This document shows, one piece after another, positions 46,126 to 59,472 of a stretch of 64,000 bases of DNA. The translations under genes were made by a program, and so were the position numbers. Origin of the DNA: Ricinus communis (Eukaryota > Streptophyta > Magnoliopsida > Malpighiales > Euphorbiaceae); contig NC_063263.1 of the NCBI RefSeq assembly GCF_019578655.1, forward strand, positions 5,962,001-6,026,000, given 5' to 3'. The notes beneath the pieces are model-generated. The model made no database searches and had not been told where the DNA came from. It saw only the letters and a list, made by a program, of their open reading frames with translations. Each line of letters starts with the position of its first letter. Position 1 is the stretch's first letter.

Positions 46126-48801
46126 CTAAGTTTCCATTAAGAACCTGACCTTCTTGGTGTGCTTCTTATCTTCTTGTCCATGCTTCCTATCTGATTTTTT
46201 AAGGCATGACTTCAGGTTTGGCAAGGAGACTACAAACTTCGATCCTCTTCTTTTTTTCTCATATGGGTCCAGCCAGAACAGAATTTTTGCTTCACCAAAT
46301 AAATTTTTCTTCCTCTTTAAGTACTGATAAGCAGTAACTGCATCAAGATGGTGTAAAAAAACTACCTGGGCAGAGCCCAAACGCGTAAAGATTTTGGTTC
46401 TCAAAGAGTCTACTTTGCCAAATCTACTAAATTTCCTTATGAAATCCTTCTGGGATGGAAGACTAAAATCCCTGGGGAACTTCATGTGCAAATATTGATA
46501 ATCGGAAAGGGCACCGATCGCTGATTGCTGCACTACTTTTAGTTTGAATGATGCATCGGAAGTAACAAATGAATGAAGCTTCTTAATACCCATAGAACCG
46601 TCTCTGAAAGCTGCATTGATGCTCACTTGTCCATTGGTATCAACAGATGTCTTATAATCACCACTACTAGGCTCCATCTGAACTTGATCTGCAGTATCAG
46701 GAGATGGCAAGTAATTTCTTGTCCCTGCATTTGCATCATGGATCATAACGAGCTCTAATTTAGAGACTGAGGAAAAAGCATCAAATGTATTTGCCTCATA
46801 GCCTGTTCTTTTTACATGTAGATAAGCATCTGTGCCATTGCAGAAGGCAAAGGGCGTGGTGTTGCGGAACTTCAAAGAAAGATCTGAGAAAACAGGCTTT
46901 GAGATCAAAGCATCGGATATCCATAAATCACTGGCAGTTTTCCCTTTGTCAAGAGAAACATCAGCTCCATTGGTTGAGAATAGACGCATAGTCTTGCACA
47001 ACTTAAAAGAATAACCAGAATCAACAGGATGTTCAGCTTGTCTCTTCCACCCCAGGAATTTAATAGAGCTTGCCACATAAGGTTCAAGGGAAGAACCAGA
47101 ATCAACAGGATGGTCAATTTGCCTCTTCCACCCTAGGAATTTAATAGAGCTTGCCACATAAGGTTCAAGGGAAGAACCAGAATCATCAGGACAGTCAATT
47201 TGCCTCTTCCACCCCAGGAATTTAATAGAGCTTGCCACATAAGGTTCAAGGGAAGAACCAGAGTCAGCAGGATGGTCAACTTGCCTCTTCCACCCCAGGA
47301 ATTTAATAGAGCTTGCCACATAAGGTTCAAGGGAAGAACCGGAGTCAGCAGGATGGTTAACTTGCCTCTTCCAACCCAGGAATTTAATAGAGCTTGCCAC
47401 ATAAGGTTCAAGGGAGGCGAAAACATCCTTACAATAGTTTTTATCAACTTTGACCATTGTCTGAGTTTTTTCACACCGAGGATGTGAAATACTGCTGTAA
47501 GAGCATTTCTTTACAATAGGAATCAAGCTATTTTGGTATGCCAGATTTCTGAACTTCAAAACATTCTGTTTCACTGTGTTCAAGCATTCTCTGCTCAGAT
47601 ATTTTGCATCTAAAGCAAGACAACGCAAGATTATCAGCATCTCATACACTGATTGTGTCTTGGTCTCCTTAATTTCTATCCATGACCGGCGGTTAGGTTG
47701 ATCCTCATTTAAGGGTGCAAATTCGAGCTCTGAAACATCAGAATTTCGAGCTACTGAGCAAGCACCTGAAAGACATCCAAAAGGAGAAACTTATGAACAA
47801 TAAATCCACCATTTATAAAGCTACTTTAAACAGGGTCAGAACTGCCCAGAAAGACAATGCTAAGATGTGATCCATCAAGCACATGATAGAATAGTTGAAA
47901 TTAAGAAGATATGCAACACATGCTATTGAAGGAAAAAAAAGATACCAAATTGCTTGAAACAAAAAAGAAGTTTCCCCCTAAACAAAACGAAAAATCCAAC
48001 ACAGATAAAACCTCAATCCACACAATGAGACTGACATTGTTGAAAGCAGCATAACATCATATGCATAGACTGCACCATCATTAGCTGGCTGGTCCATGTC
48101 ACATCCATACCAACCTAGACTCCACTCTATTCAAACAGCCAAGAACAAGCATCAAAATATCAGCCAAAGTTCCCCTAAACCTCATCCAAGGTGATGAATT
48201 ATTTTTTTTTTACCCAAATCACTCAAATAATAATCAACGCCATCGCATAACATTCTTTAACTCAATGTGAAATGATGTAAAACAAGCAATTACCCATTTG
48301 GGTATTTAAATTTTAGTAACAAACTTCTGACTCACCTACAACATAACTCCGAAAAGCATTAATCTTGGCAGCCAGAGTGACTGCATAGACCAAATCTGAA
48401 ACTCCGATAAATGGTGAGACCGCAACATCAAGAACAAAACCCAACACCAGATTGCTCTCAAACAAATCTTTCTTCAAAACATCCCTATTTTTCCTAGGCG
48501 TAAAGAAATGGCAAGAACATTTCAAGCTCGAATACACCCTTCTTGAAATCAATTTCAAAGCAAAATCCAACAATTTCTCACCTTTACTACAGTTTTGTAT
48601 TGTCTTAACTAGAGATTCAAAGTTCTCTTGGAAAGAACAAACCTCTGTTTCTAGAAAATAGCAAGGACCGTCCTCGATGTCGTTAAAGAAAGAAACGGCA
48701 ACCCAGTGGCCTTTGATGCTTAAAACAAGACCAGGCCACCATTTTCGTGGGTATTGTACTCTTGCCCATACAATGTTTCCTCTTCGTAACCTTAATCCCA
48801 T
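46126..48801 (-). CDS. PWWP-domain protein with internal 27-residue repeats
   Basis: PWWP proteins read histone methylation and DNA in chromatin. Two exons (48801-48336 and 47765-46126) join in phase to give 701 residues. The PWWP-like module is at the start: RRGNIVWARVQYPRKWWPG, then GHWVAVSFFND; the core PWWP is PRKWWPG here. A middle region of low complexity holds five tandem 27-residue repeats (about 273-407). Near the C-terminus (about 585-665) is the RRM-like block usual in plant PWWP proteins: FSRFGKVDSLRTK, GSAQVVFLHHLDAVTAYQYL and LFGEAKILFWLDPYE. The tail is basic (KKSDRKHGQEDKKHTKK), suggesting nuclear localisation. The start is the first ATG before the PWWP module. I cannot match it to a named Arabidopsis gene. 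Confidence 0.87.
47011..47415 (-). repeat. 5 x 81-bp in-frame minisatellite in the PWWP gene
   Basis: Five copies, exactly 81 bp apart, encode SLEPYVASSIKFLGWKRQ plus a nine-residue linker of the form xxHPxDSGS. The first 18 residues are identical in all copies; only the linker varies (VNHPADSGS, VDHPADSGS, IDCPDDSGS, IDHPVDSGS, AEHPVDSGY). DNA differences between copies are few, so the array is young. Confidence 0.95.
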
Positions 48802-50020
48802 TGTTGATTTTGGGGTTATATTTTTTATCTCACAATTCTTCTTAAATTGTTCCTTTACTCTATGCTAAATCATACAGTTGCATTTTCCCGCGAGTTTTAT
48901 TTTTTATTTCCCGCTAATATAATTTATAATAATAATTGATAAACTAAAAATTATAGTTCTTTTCTCTCCTTTAATAATTAATGTAATTTATTGGATATCT
49001 TCATCAAAATATTATTTTTTTTATACATGCACTTCGGAAATTCTTTATCCGAATACTTCACCTTTTTTTTTTTCCTTTGTTTTCAACATTAAAGAGTTTA
49101 GCTTAATTTCTTAAGTACTAATTAAAATATTAAAACATAGTAATTTATTTTCAATTCATCAAATTTTTAATAAAGGTGTGCTGCATAATAAAAATTATAC
49201 TTTTATAAAAATAATTTTTGTTTTATTCAATAAAAACAATAGACGCATACTACCAATTCTCCAACAAATGAAAATATTAATTTATCTACTCTCAAATTAT
49301 TGTAAATATTTTCTTTTAGAGTTCTTAACTATTGTTGGAAAAGGGTAAGTTTAACATTAAGGTGTGTGATTGTCAATAAAAATCTAATATTTATTAAAAT
49401 AATTAAGTCATCGAACCAAATATTTTAATTTTTCCATTAATGCAGTAGTATTTATTGAAAATTTTGTTAGATATAAGATTATAAAAAAAATTTATTTTTA
49501 TATATGTGAAAATAATATTTTGAGAGATATCTTTTCTTTCTTTGGTGGCATCTTAAAGCAATTTTTGGATTTTATATTTTATTATAAGAGTTTATTAATT
49601 ATTACATATTCTATCTAATTTTTTCTTTTTTTTTTTTTTTTTTATCCATAGCTTTGATACAATAGAGAGAGTCTTTGTATAAGAGAAAGGAAAGAAAGAA
49701 AAGATAAAAAATACAAATTAAGATGTGTATGAGATTATATCAAAAGTTAAGATATTAAAATTAATTATTTGAACAAATTCCAAATGTGCCAATATGTATT
49801 TAGCCTTTCTTTTATTAATTTCTTATTTAGTATTATTATATCATTTTTGTTATTGTTTTTTTAGATTGAATTTTTGCATTATTCATCACTTTTAAAATTT
49901 TTATATCCTCAATTCAAAGTTCTATTGTTGTAATCTTTGATCGGAGATTTCAGGTTCCAATTTATTTTCTCTTTTTTTTTTGGTTATAGATCAATGTTTG
50001 ATATTTTGAAATTAGAATCC
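48802..50020. other. AT-rich intergenic region upstream of the PWWP gene
   Basis: The first part is the PWWP gene promoter side. The rest is AT-rich with T-runs (for example 49,623-49,642). No gene was seen. Confidence 0.4.
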
Positions 50021-50270
50021 TTAATCATGGTCTTGAGTGTTCTTGTCTTGATCGTGTTCCTGTTGAGCATCCTTGTCATGTTCCAGCTGTCTGTAATCGA
50101 GATGATCATAATTCTCTCTTAATCTTTTTGTCAAATTAACATCTTCTCCTCCATTGAATCGGTCTTCTTCTACTGATTTCTGCTCATGGAAACGTGTTGA
50201 GTCTTTGGTTACTTTTTGAGGCATTAGCAAAATTTTGTCTCCTCCTCTTGCAAAACCTGAGGATTTCTTT
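50021..50270 (-). pseudogene. Charged open frame, possible gene fragment
   Basis: The minus strand is open for about 85 codons, from KKSSGFARGGDKILLMPQKV through FNGGEDVNLTKRLRENYDHL to a very charged end (HDKDAQQEHDQDKN). The composition is not that of random AT-rich DNA and suggests a former exon of a nuclear-type disordered protein. On the upstream side a related phrase (plus-strand AAACCTGAAGATATTTACAG beside AAACCTGAGGATTTCTTTAC) hints at a small internal duplication. The family was not recognised. Confidence 0.3.
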
Positions 50271-50436
50271 ACAGGTTCTTATAATTTTTTAGGGACAAAA
50301 CCTGAAGATATTTACAGTATTGTCTTGCTTGAAAAACTCACCTTCCCTCCCAATCACCTTTCTAGTACCATTAATAATAAAATTATCAACCTTAATCTTG
50401 ATCTCCTATATATACTAATCAATTAATTGGCACAAC

Positions 50437-52617
50437 ACCTCGGGATATTAGCAAGATCTCCAACTTGGTCTAGCTATAGCTTCATACCAATAATCTCATT
50501 GGGACAATATCGCCATCTTTCATGAACTATTACCAAACTTGTTACATTGAATTTAAAGGTCAACTTCTTGGAAGGGAAGCTCTCTAAATTTAATCTCTCC
50601 AAGTTCTTTCAACTTAGCATCCTCGATCTTGGTAACAAAAACTTCACAGGTAATTTGCATGCAACCCTTTATTCATGTAGCAAGTTAATTGTTGTTAGAC
50701 TCGCCTATAACCGGTTGGAAGGAAACTTTTACCTGAAATACAACAATTAGAATCTTTATCTTTCCTCCTAGTTTCTTACAACAACTTAACCAACCTTACT
50801 AGGGCTACCAAATTATGATGGGTTACAAGAACCTCACTACTTTGATCCTTTCAGTCAATTTCTTCAATAAAAAGATACCAGATGACCAGAACATAAGAGA
50901 CTAAACAGATTCTAAAATCTCCAAGTTCTATCCTTGGATCTGTCTATTAATCAAATAACAGGCTCTATTCCTAGTTGGTTGGATGGTTTAGAAAGCCTAT
51001 TTACATAGACATGTCCAATAATCTTCTTTCAAGAGTACCTAAGGAACTTGGGCAACTGCACACACTAGCATCGCAAGGGGCTAATCAACTAATTGACCGA
51101 ATTTATTTGCCATTGCCTGTATTTGCTCAATCCAATAATGCTACCTATCAGCAGTACAATCAGGTCTCCAGCCTGGCACCAACTATATACTCGGGAACAA
51201 TAACCTCACTAGTGATATCCTAATAGAAATTAACCAACTGAAGCTTCTTCATGCATTGGATCTTAGAAAGAATAACTTCTCTTCCAAATCAAATATTAAA
51301 CTTCACCAACTTGGAGATATTGCATCTCTCTGAAAACCAGCTTTTGGAGAAATCCCAACATCATTAAGAGGTCTATATTTTTTGTCTTCATTTTACATTG
51401 CAAACAATAATCTTCAAGGACCCATACCATCATGAGGTCAGTTTGATACTTTTCATGTTTCTAGATTTTCAGAAAATCTTAAGTTGTGTGGTTCTGTTGT
51501 ACAACATTCTTTCTCAAATCCATCAGGACCCATCCATCCTACTGCACCTTATAAAAACACTCATAACAGCACAAATGTGAAACTTGTTGGATTGGTAGTT
51601 AGTATTTATTTTAAGACTGGTTTACTTAATTACTATACTAGCACTAGACTCTGATGACGTAGAAATGAATGCAATATCCAACAATCGTTATCCTAGATTT
51701 TCTCTTGAAGCTGATAAGGATACCAGCCTAGTAAATTAAGGATCTAATCATAACTGAACTCTTAAAAACCATTGACCATTTCAACCAAGCAAGCCTTGTC
51801 GGCTTTTGTTTGGTTTATAAAGCAAAACTAGCAAATGGGATCAAGTTGGCTGTCAAAAAACTTTCAGGAGAAATGGGTCTCATGAGAAGAGAATTCAAAG
51901 TAGAGGTGGAGGCTCTTTCCATAGCCCAACATGAAAATCTGGTTTTATTGCAAGGTTATTGCGTGCATGAGGGTTTTGTACTGGTTACATATTTTTACAT
52001 GGAGAATGGAAGTCTAGATTATTGGTTGCATGAGAAGGTTGATGGAGCATCGAAACTAGATTGGCCATCTCGACTGAAGATTGCTAGGGGAGCTAATTGT
52101 GGTCTACTTTATATGCACTATATATGTGAGCCACACATTGTGCATCGGGATATTAAATCTAGTAATATCCTTCTTAATGAAAAGTTCAAGGCACATGTAA
52201 CATATTTTGGATTGGCTAGGTTAATTCTTCCTTATCAAACTCATATTACGAGTTAGCATGTTGGTATCCTGGGTTACATCCCTCCATAGTATGAACAAGC
52301 ATCGGTAGCCACATTAAGAGGAGACATGTACAGCTTTGGGTCGTTAGCTGCTAACTAGGAAGAGACCTGTAGAGGTGTTCAAGCTAAAGATATCAAAAGA
52401 ACTAGTTGCCTAGGTCCGATAAATGAGAAGCGAGGGAAAGCAAGACCAAGTCTTTGATCCTTACCTGAAAGGAAAGGGCTTTGATGATAAGATAGTGTAA
52501 GTGTTAGATATAGCATGCAGATATGTTAACCACGAACTATTCAAGAGGCCAACCATCAAGGAAGTTGTTGATTGGCTAAAGAACGTAAATTCACACAGAA
52601 AGCAAAACAAGAGTTAG
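50437..52617 (+). pseudogene. Leucine-rich-repeat receptor kinase pseudogene, PSY1R-like
   Basis: The intact family (receptors for sulfated peptides such as PSY1) has an LRR ectodomain, one membrane helix and an intronless kinase. Here LRR pieces are visible in shifting frames: KFFQLSILDLGNKNFTGNL, SLDLSINQITGSIPSWL and NNLTSDILIEINQLKLLHAL. They are followed by NNLQGPIPS, FSENLKLCG, a decayed membrane segment, and a kinase with AVKKLSGEMGLMRREFKVEV, ENLVLLQGYCVHEG and the intact catalytic loop IVHRDIKSSNILL. The metal-binding DFG Asp is Tyr (TYFGLAR). Stops follow ITS at 52,254 and within the C-lobe. The N-terminal LRRs and signal peptide are missing. Confidence 0.85.
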
Positions 52618-54487
52618 TAAAAATGCCATTTGGTGTGTGTGTGTGTATATTTGCACCAGATATGGGTATTTTTAAGCAAACGTTTATGTCATTTTGATAT
52701 TGTAAATCAAAATTTATCATATATCATATGCTTTAAAGATGTACAGAAGGAAAAACTACAATCACATCAATTTAGTTATTATGTTGAAGCTTTACTAAAA
52801 CAATGAAAATCTCATATTAGTTATTAAAAACTATTAACCAATCAACTTGACAAAATTAAAAGTAAAAGCTTCCACCAAAAACTCAACTAATTCTAATATG
52901 GTACCTCCTTGAGATTTCATCTTTCTCGTGAATGGTACTGAACCAAGGAATAAACTCATTCAATTTGCTAATTACAAAAGAAATGTTTCAAACAAATAGA
53001 TAAACACTAACAAAAATTTATTAATAAGATTAGACCAAGCAATTAAGATAGTACCTACATCAATAGTACAAGGAACTTGCCTTCTTATCATTTTTGTCAA
53101 GGATTTATTAAAAAGAATCCATAAGAGCTTTTCTCAACCTCTTAATACCTTGTGCCTTTAATCTGCTGGAAAATGATATTAAAAAAATATAATCCATCCA
53201 AGGTTTCATTTTGAACACTGCCATTCAAAAGGTTACCTAAGTTGGTAGGATATCATGTTTTATCATATCTTACTTAATTAACTCAAAATCCAATCCTACT
53301 CACTTGTGGGTTGCTTAAAGTAAATGGTAAACTGCATTTGCATTAGCTGAAAAGTCACACATAGTATGGTAATATATGCAGTTCTACTGATTATGGATTA
53401 CTAAAATAAAAGGGTAACCTGCCTCTGCATTGGCTGAAAAGCCAAATATTGTAGACTTTAAAACCAAAATTATTTTGTTATAAAGATTTATTAAAATTAA
53501 GCTAGTAAAGATTCATACACTTTGATGAAATTCAAGTGTTCAACATCATATTTAAGCCCAAGCAACACAATTGCCTCCAGTTTGAATCTTTTCTTGTCCA
53601 ATAATTCCACCTGAAAATCTCTAAATTTTTAGCCTAAAGAAACGAGCAATACCGAAAGTTTTCTTCGATAAGAACATCCCCAATAAAGAATATATATAAA
53701 AATTATACTTTTAAAAGATTTTTAATTCATTTCTTTTCTCTAAAATGACTTACTGAGTCATTTTTTTTTCTTAAATTTAGAAAGATAAAAACTAATTTTT
53801 AAATATATTTTATTATATCGCTCTTATTTTTTTATTTTTTTTAAATCATATTCTTTCTCTTTATTTATTTTTTTCTCTTTTTCTTTACTTTATTAATAAA
53901 AAATTAATTAGAAAGTAAAATAAAAAATATTATTAACAAATTAAAATAAATAGTTAATTATATATAATGTGGATTGAGATTCAAAACCCAAAATATGGAA
54001 GGAACCGATAACGGGTAACATATAAGAAGCAAGATAGAGAAACAAAAGACCGCTTGCAATATGGGCATCGTTACAACAAACTATTAAACATGCAGAGGAA
54101 AAAGAGTACTATACGCACATAAAATGCAAATAAATATGATTCAGATAATGGTCATTGAAATATCGATGAGATGGGGATGAATGTTGAACCTTTATTGCAA
54201 TCGGGCATATCTTAAATGTCTCATCTCTGCTCTGGTTAAAATTTTAAACTTTCACAATCAATGGAGCTAGTCCAAATGTATTATAATAAGCGAAAGTCGT
54301 TGAGAGGCAAATGACATTTCAAACGGCAGAGGATTCTATTCATGTCGTTTATAAGGACATGTAAGGTTAGAGTTCTTGTAGGATGAGCTAGTCCACATGG
54401 TATTATAACAAGCACCTGACTGATAAAACACAATAACTTGAGACCAACTAACTAGTCTTCTACGAAGAGAGTACGAGATTGTAGGAA
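52618..54487. other. Intergenic region
   Basis: A TG run (about 52,634-52,648) lies just after the pseudogene. Two similar phrases, GCATTAGCTGAAAAG at 53,340 and GCATTGGCTGAAAAG at 53,428, lie about 90 bp apart in what looks like a short degenerate duplication. The last 200-300 bases should hold the promoter of the next gene. Confidence 0.35.
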
Positions 54488-57400
54488 ATGAAGCAGCATC
54501 ACAAGCTGACGGTGGCGCTTTGTGGGATATGGGCGGCGACGCTTCTTTACGGTGAAATGTTTTCCTTTTGGGTACCCTCTCTTTGGTCTTGCTCTTGGCC
54601 TCATCTTCAATCGTTATCTTCCAATTCCACGGTAATTCAGTTTCCACTCTCATTTACCAAATCAAGCTTAAAGATTTACTTAGTAATCAATTAGATGAGA
54701 TAGCTTAAACTGGAAAGTTATATTCTTTGTGTTTTCTTTTGGCTGCATTGACTTTTTCCCCCCTTTTCCGAATGTGCTTATTCTATAATTAGTATATAGC
54801 TAGATCCTATTTTTATGGTATCCTTTACCATCAATATTACTAATCCCCATTTTAGAACTATTCCTAATCCTTTTTCCCCTGAAACCTATAGATCACTATG
54901 CTCTTGGCCATCTTGATTAGCTGTAAGAGATTCACTTACATGTCTAGTTAATGCATAGATTTGGGCAAACAAGTGAATATGGAGATGGACATGTTAGCGA
55001 AAACTAAAAGATTACTTCCAAATTCTGTTTCAGATAAATGGTGTAGGAAATTATGTAAAAGTTGCTGTCATAGCAGACCCACAGGTAAGCTTTGCTTATC
55101 TACTGCGCCATTTTTCTTTTCTGAATTTGGGATCTTATGCATTGATATAGATTTATTATTCTTGACAGATTATGGACAGAACCTCGCATCATCTACCTCC
55201 AAAATCATTTGCTTTGGAGACTGCACAATTTTATACTGACTTATACATGCGCAGGGCATTCCTTTTGTCCATCCTGCCTTTCAAACCTGATGTCATTTTG
55301 TTTTTGGGTGATTATTTTGATGGTGGACCTCATCTGTCAGATCAAGAGTAAGGCTTGGAAATTTGTGGGAACTTTAATTAGCTGCTATGTAATTAAAGTA
55401 GCCTAAAAGCGTACACATTGTTGTTGTAGATAATATTTGCCACTTAAAATGATGTCAATACATAAGCTTTTCCATTCTCAGACTATTACAATACCAAAGA
55501 ATTAGAACTTTCCTGTTAGCTTTGCTAGATTGGATATCTATTTTGCACCTCGAATATATGATATCCACCTCTTGTTTTGCTTCTCTCTATTTTGTCTTTT
55601 CACATACTGATCAGAAATTTCTATCCTATATACTTAGTTTTTATATTGCTTCTCTCAATTTGGAATTTCAACATATCTTTCAGATATATTTCGCAACACA
55701 TCTCGTTATATGACCTGCTATTAGCTTCTTTCTCTTGATGTTTTCTATGCCAATTCTTCTCTTTACATGTCTTTGTTTAGTTTCTGCTGCAGAATGCACT
55801 TGACATTCTTTGACTGATAAGATGGCAGGAATCATTACAACGGTATAGGCATATCTTTGCTATGAATTCAGAAGGAAGATATTCAGATTTTCAGGTTTAC
55901 TCCATTCCTGGAAACCATGACATTGGCTATGCAAGCCTCAATTCTCATAAACCAGAGGTATTTTGAAATTTATCACGTTCTTGGAACTGCATATTGTTTA
56001 TTAGCCATTTCTTTTACTGTCTTAGTTGATGAACATTGCCAGTGACAGTGCCAGGATGAAATTCAAGGGGCCCAAGCCGAAATTTTTGAAAGGACCAAAC
56101 TGAAAATTGCAGAGAAGCTATCAGGATAAATTAAAATTTAAAAAAAAAATGTTTGGTGGGGGGCAGGGGCCATAGCACACCCTCCTCCCCCGGCCCCCTG
56201 AACATTTGCCTTTTGAAATGACGGAACCTGTTCAGGGAAAACTTGAAAATTAAATATACCACAGAAATTCCAAAATGTATGAAGAATTGCACTAGAAAAA
56301 GTTTTAACCTTGAAATTGGGTACTGAAACTTGCTGTTTATACATAATATCTACTGCTGAATATCTTCACGATAAGTTCAAAGTTTTTGTTTTAAGGGATT
56401 TGTAGGTTGAGTGCTTTTTCTTGTCTGTATTTTGTTCCCTATACTTGAAATTTAGTAGAATACTTCTTCAAATTAATTATATATACATCATAGATTGTAT
56501 TTGTTTAATAAGCAGTACTTTTACATTCATACAGGTTGTTAGACGATATGTGGAAGGGTTTGGGATTAGAAACTTCCAATTTACAGTTGGAAAAGTGGAG
56601 TTTATTGCTGTTGACGCTCAAACTCTTGATGGTAAAGCAGTTAACACTAGATGTACACACTCACAAGTCCAATTTAAAAACGTGGAAAATGTAACAGTTA
56701 CATGTCATCTTGTGCTAAATTTGCTTCTGAACTTTGAACACTAGTTTGTAATATTTCCTGTCTGCTCCTGGTAATTTTAGTTGCTCTTTGCCCCTCTCAA
56801 GCCATATAATTATAATCCATATTTTTGGTTTGCATAGGCCTTCCTAGTTAACGTATCTACAAGTTTAGATTTACTTTTAACGTTCAACTAAAATAGGCCT
56901 CTTAACCAATGTAGAATCAATGTGCATGGATTGTGTTTCCAAGGAAGGTACTCTCTGTTTTAGCACTGTATGACTGTGGCATCAGTGCTATCTTTGCTGG
57001 GAGTTGGGTTGATGCCGAGTAATATATGTTACCTAGTTTTCTATGGTGGAGAGTAGTTGCATACTTTGGTTTACACTTTAGCCAATTCTATGTTTCAATC
57101 CTTTAAGGTACTCGGCAGTGCTTTAAAAAAATGAGGATTCTTGATCTCTCACTGGATTAGATAAAATCATATAAAGTAAATGGTTTGCATTATCACAAAT
57201 ATTTGTTGTAAGCTTCATTGATTGTGTGGTTTTGTGCACAGCATAGTAATTAGTAAGTATTCAAAATAAAACTTGAATTTGTTGGGAGTTTTAAGGGAAA
57301 GTAAGTCTGAGCATATTTTGATTTTGCCATCTCCAGGTGACCCACAAGGAAATTTAGCTTCCATGACTTGGGAGTTTGTAAAAAATGTCTCTAAGGGTAT

Positions 57401-59472
57401 ATGATATTCCTTCTTCTTTTTTTCCACCTATGAGTTTATGCTTACAACTTATAAATTAATAAATTTTTTAAAACATTTATGTAGACATTCAGTTAGCTCC
57501 AAGGGTTTTATTGACCCATATTCCTTTGTATCGGCGGGACAACACCGATTGTGGCTCTCACCGTAGTTCCCCAATCATAAATCAGGTATTTTGTTGTCAA
57601 TTCAGCAGAATCCTCCCTTTGTTCATAATCTCTGTTGATACTTTTCTTTTTCCAAGTGAATTGAATTCATTATCCTGGCTGGGATAATTTATATGAATGC
57701 TTATGTTCTGTCCATGCATGAACTCACTCGCATTTCTCTTCATATGCAGCGGATTTCACGTTCTGCTCATAGTCAAGAAATTACGTAAGCTTCTTGTTCT
57801 TTTCTGATAAAATGGTCACAGGGAAGTTGCATGAAATTGTAGAATTCAATTGATGGCTGCCATTTAACAGTTCGCGGGATGGTTGATTGCTGCAGGTACC
57901 AGAATTTTGTAACTGAAGAATCCTCAAACAAATTGCTGGAATTGCTCAAGCCGGTAAATCACTTTTTATGCCCTTGAATTGTCTTTGCAGTGCTTATCTG
58001 CTTATGTGGTTTGCAGATTATTTTTTTGTAAAAGCTGAACTTGAACTTGATTTCAAATCATAGAGTAGTTCATGCAGTTAGTAGTCAGTCACAATCATAA
58101 AGAACCTCAAAGGAGGACCTTTTGTAAGACTCCGCTTAGCGTTTTGAAGCATGTGATAGGTTCAAAAAAAAAAAGCATAGGAGAAAAGAAAACCAAATCT
58201 CTAGTAGTGCTCATTTATCTAAAGCTACATGCACATGTAAAATTGTGCTTTGATACATTCTTTGGATTTGGAAGATGCTTTTGCTGGCAATAATACAGCT
58301 GTCTTCTACAGGCCCTAATATTATCAGGACACGATCATGACCAGTGTACAGTGACACATGAGTCAAATTCTATCCCCATAAAAGAGGTAATGGCATGAAA
58401 TTTTGTCATTTCTAGGTTTTCTGAGGTAATGACTTTAGTTGATAATTATATGCAGCATTCTGTAGGGACCATAAGCTGGCAGCAGGGGAACTTATATCCA
58501 TCCTTCATGCTACTATCTGTTAGTAACTCTGCACAAGCAAATCGATCCGCTGCAGAAGATGCGTTAATTTCTCAACTTTGCTTTCTTCCAATGCAAACAC
58601 ATATTTACATATGGTAATTATCGCACTAGATGAGTAGAGTATCAATAGTAATTGCCTTACGAGTTTTTGAGGAGGGTGGGTATATAATGTTACTAAGCTA
58701 CTGCGTCTATTTGCTTAAAATGTCAGGTATATTTCCCTCTACATTCTGACCCTTCTTACTCTTCTCTTCTGGCCAGCAAGTGGCATAAGTTTTGAGCGTT
58801 ACTTGAGTGGTCTAATGGGATATATCAGACTGTACAGCAGTATGTTTAAGGGAGGTACAAAAGAGAAAAATGAAGATGAGAATTTTGAGTACGAAGAGAT
58901 GTGGGATGCAGAAGGAACAATGCATCTTGTAAAGAAACCAGTAAATACTCCTACTTCATGTCATGGTGATAAAGCCTCAGTTGGGAGGTGATGTTTTTAT
59001 CTCTGCATCTCGCAATTTTTAGTATGCATTTTGTGACTCGCCCACTGCTATATGTCCTTTGGGCCCTTTTCCCATCCACTGCCTATATGATGCATTATAC
59101 AAACTTCAAATAGTTGACTGAACCTTGTTAATATTTACCGATTATACATGGGAAATTGTTATATTACTATGTTCTACATGATAGTTTATTTTTTTTTATT
59201 CTGGTTTTAATTTTTTCCCTTTACATGAGGGCAGGGGTAATGCTGTGATGCGACCAACAGCAAGAAAAAACATTTCTCAGGAGATGGAGATATCTGTGAA
59301 CATTGATGGAAATACAGATCCAAACATTAAACTAGCACATAGAACAAGCAAATCAAAGACAAAGATCATTATCCGAAGACTAATGAGGACTTTCCGGATG
59401 GTTGTAGTCATTGCTGCTATAAATATACCTATATACATGATGTTGCTCTTCAAAGACTGGATTGATCAGTGA
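54488..59472 (+). CDS. Membrane metallophosphoesterase, PGAP5/Cdc1 type
   Basis: In animals PGAP5 (MPPE1) removes an ethanolamine-phosphate from GPI anchors near ER exit sites; yeast Cdc1 is related, and the plant role is inferred. Thirteen exons join in phase: 54488-54631, 55034-55084, 55169-55347, 55822-55957, 56535-56631, 57337-57396, 57485-57585, 57750-57784, 57896-57953, 58312-58386, 58456-58613, 58727-58987 and 59235-59472, giving 530 residues. An N-terminal helix (about 7-34) precedes the catalytic domain, whose metal ligands are in VIADPQ (58-65), GDYFDGG (112-118), GNHD (155-158), LLTHIPLY (231-238) and SGHDHD (292-297). Two C-terminal hydrophobic segments follow: YISLYILTLLTLLFW (about 366-380) and VVVIAAINIPIYMMLLF. 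The start exon is the least certain. Confidence 0.92.

Noticed and set aside
47133..47487. Repeated open frames on both strands over the PWWP repeats
   Set aside because: An 81-bp array is a multiple of three, so any frame that is open once stays open; these are shadows of the real frame.
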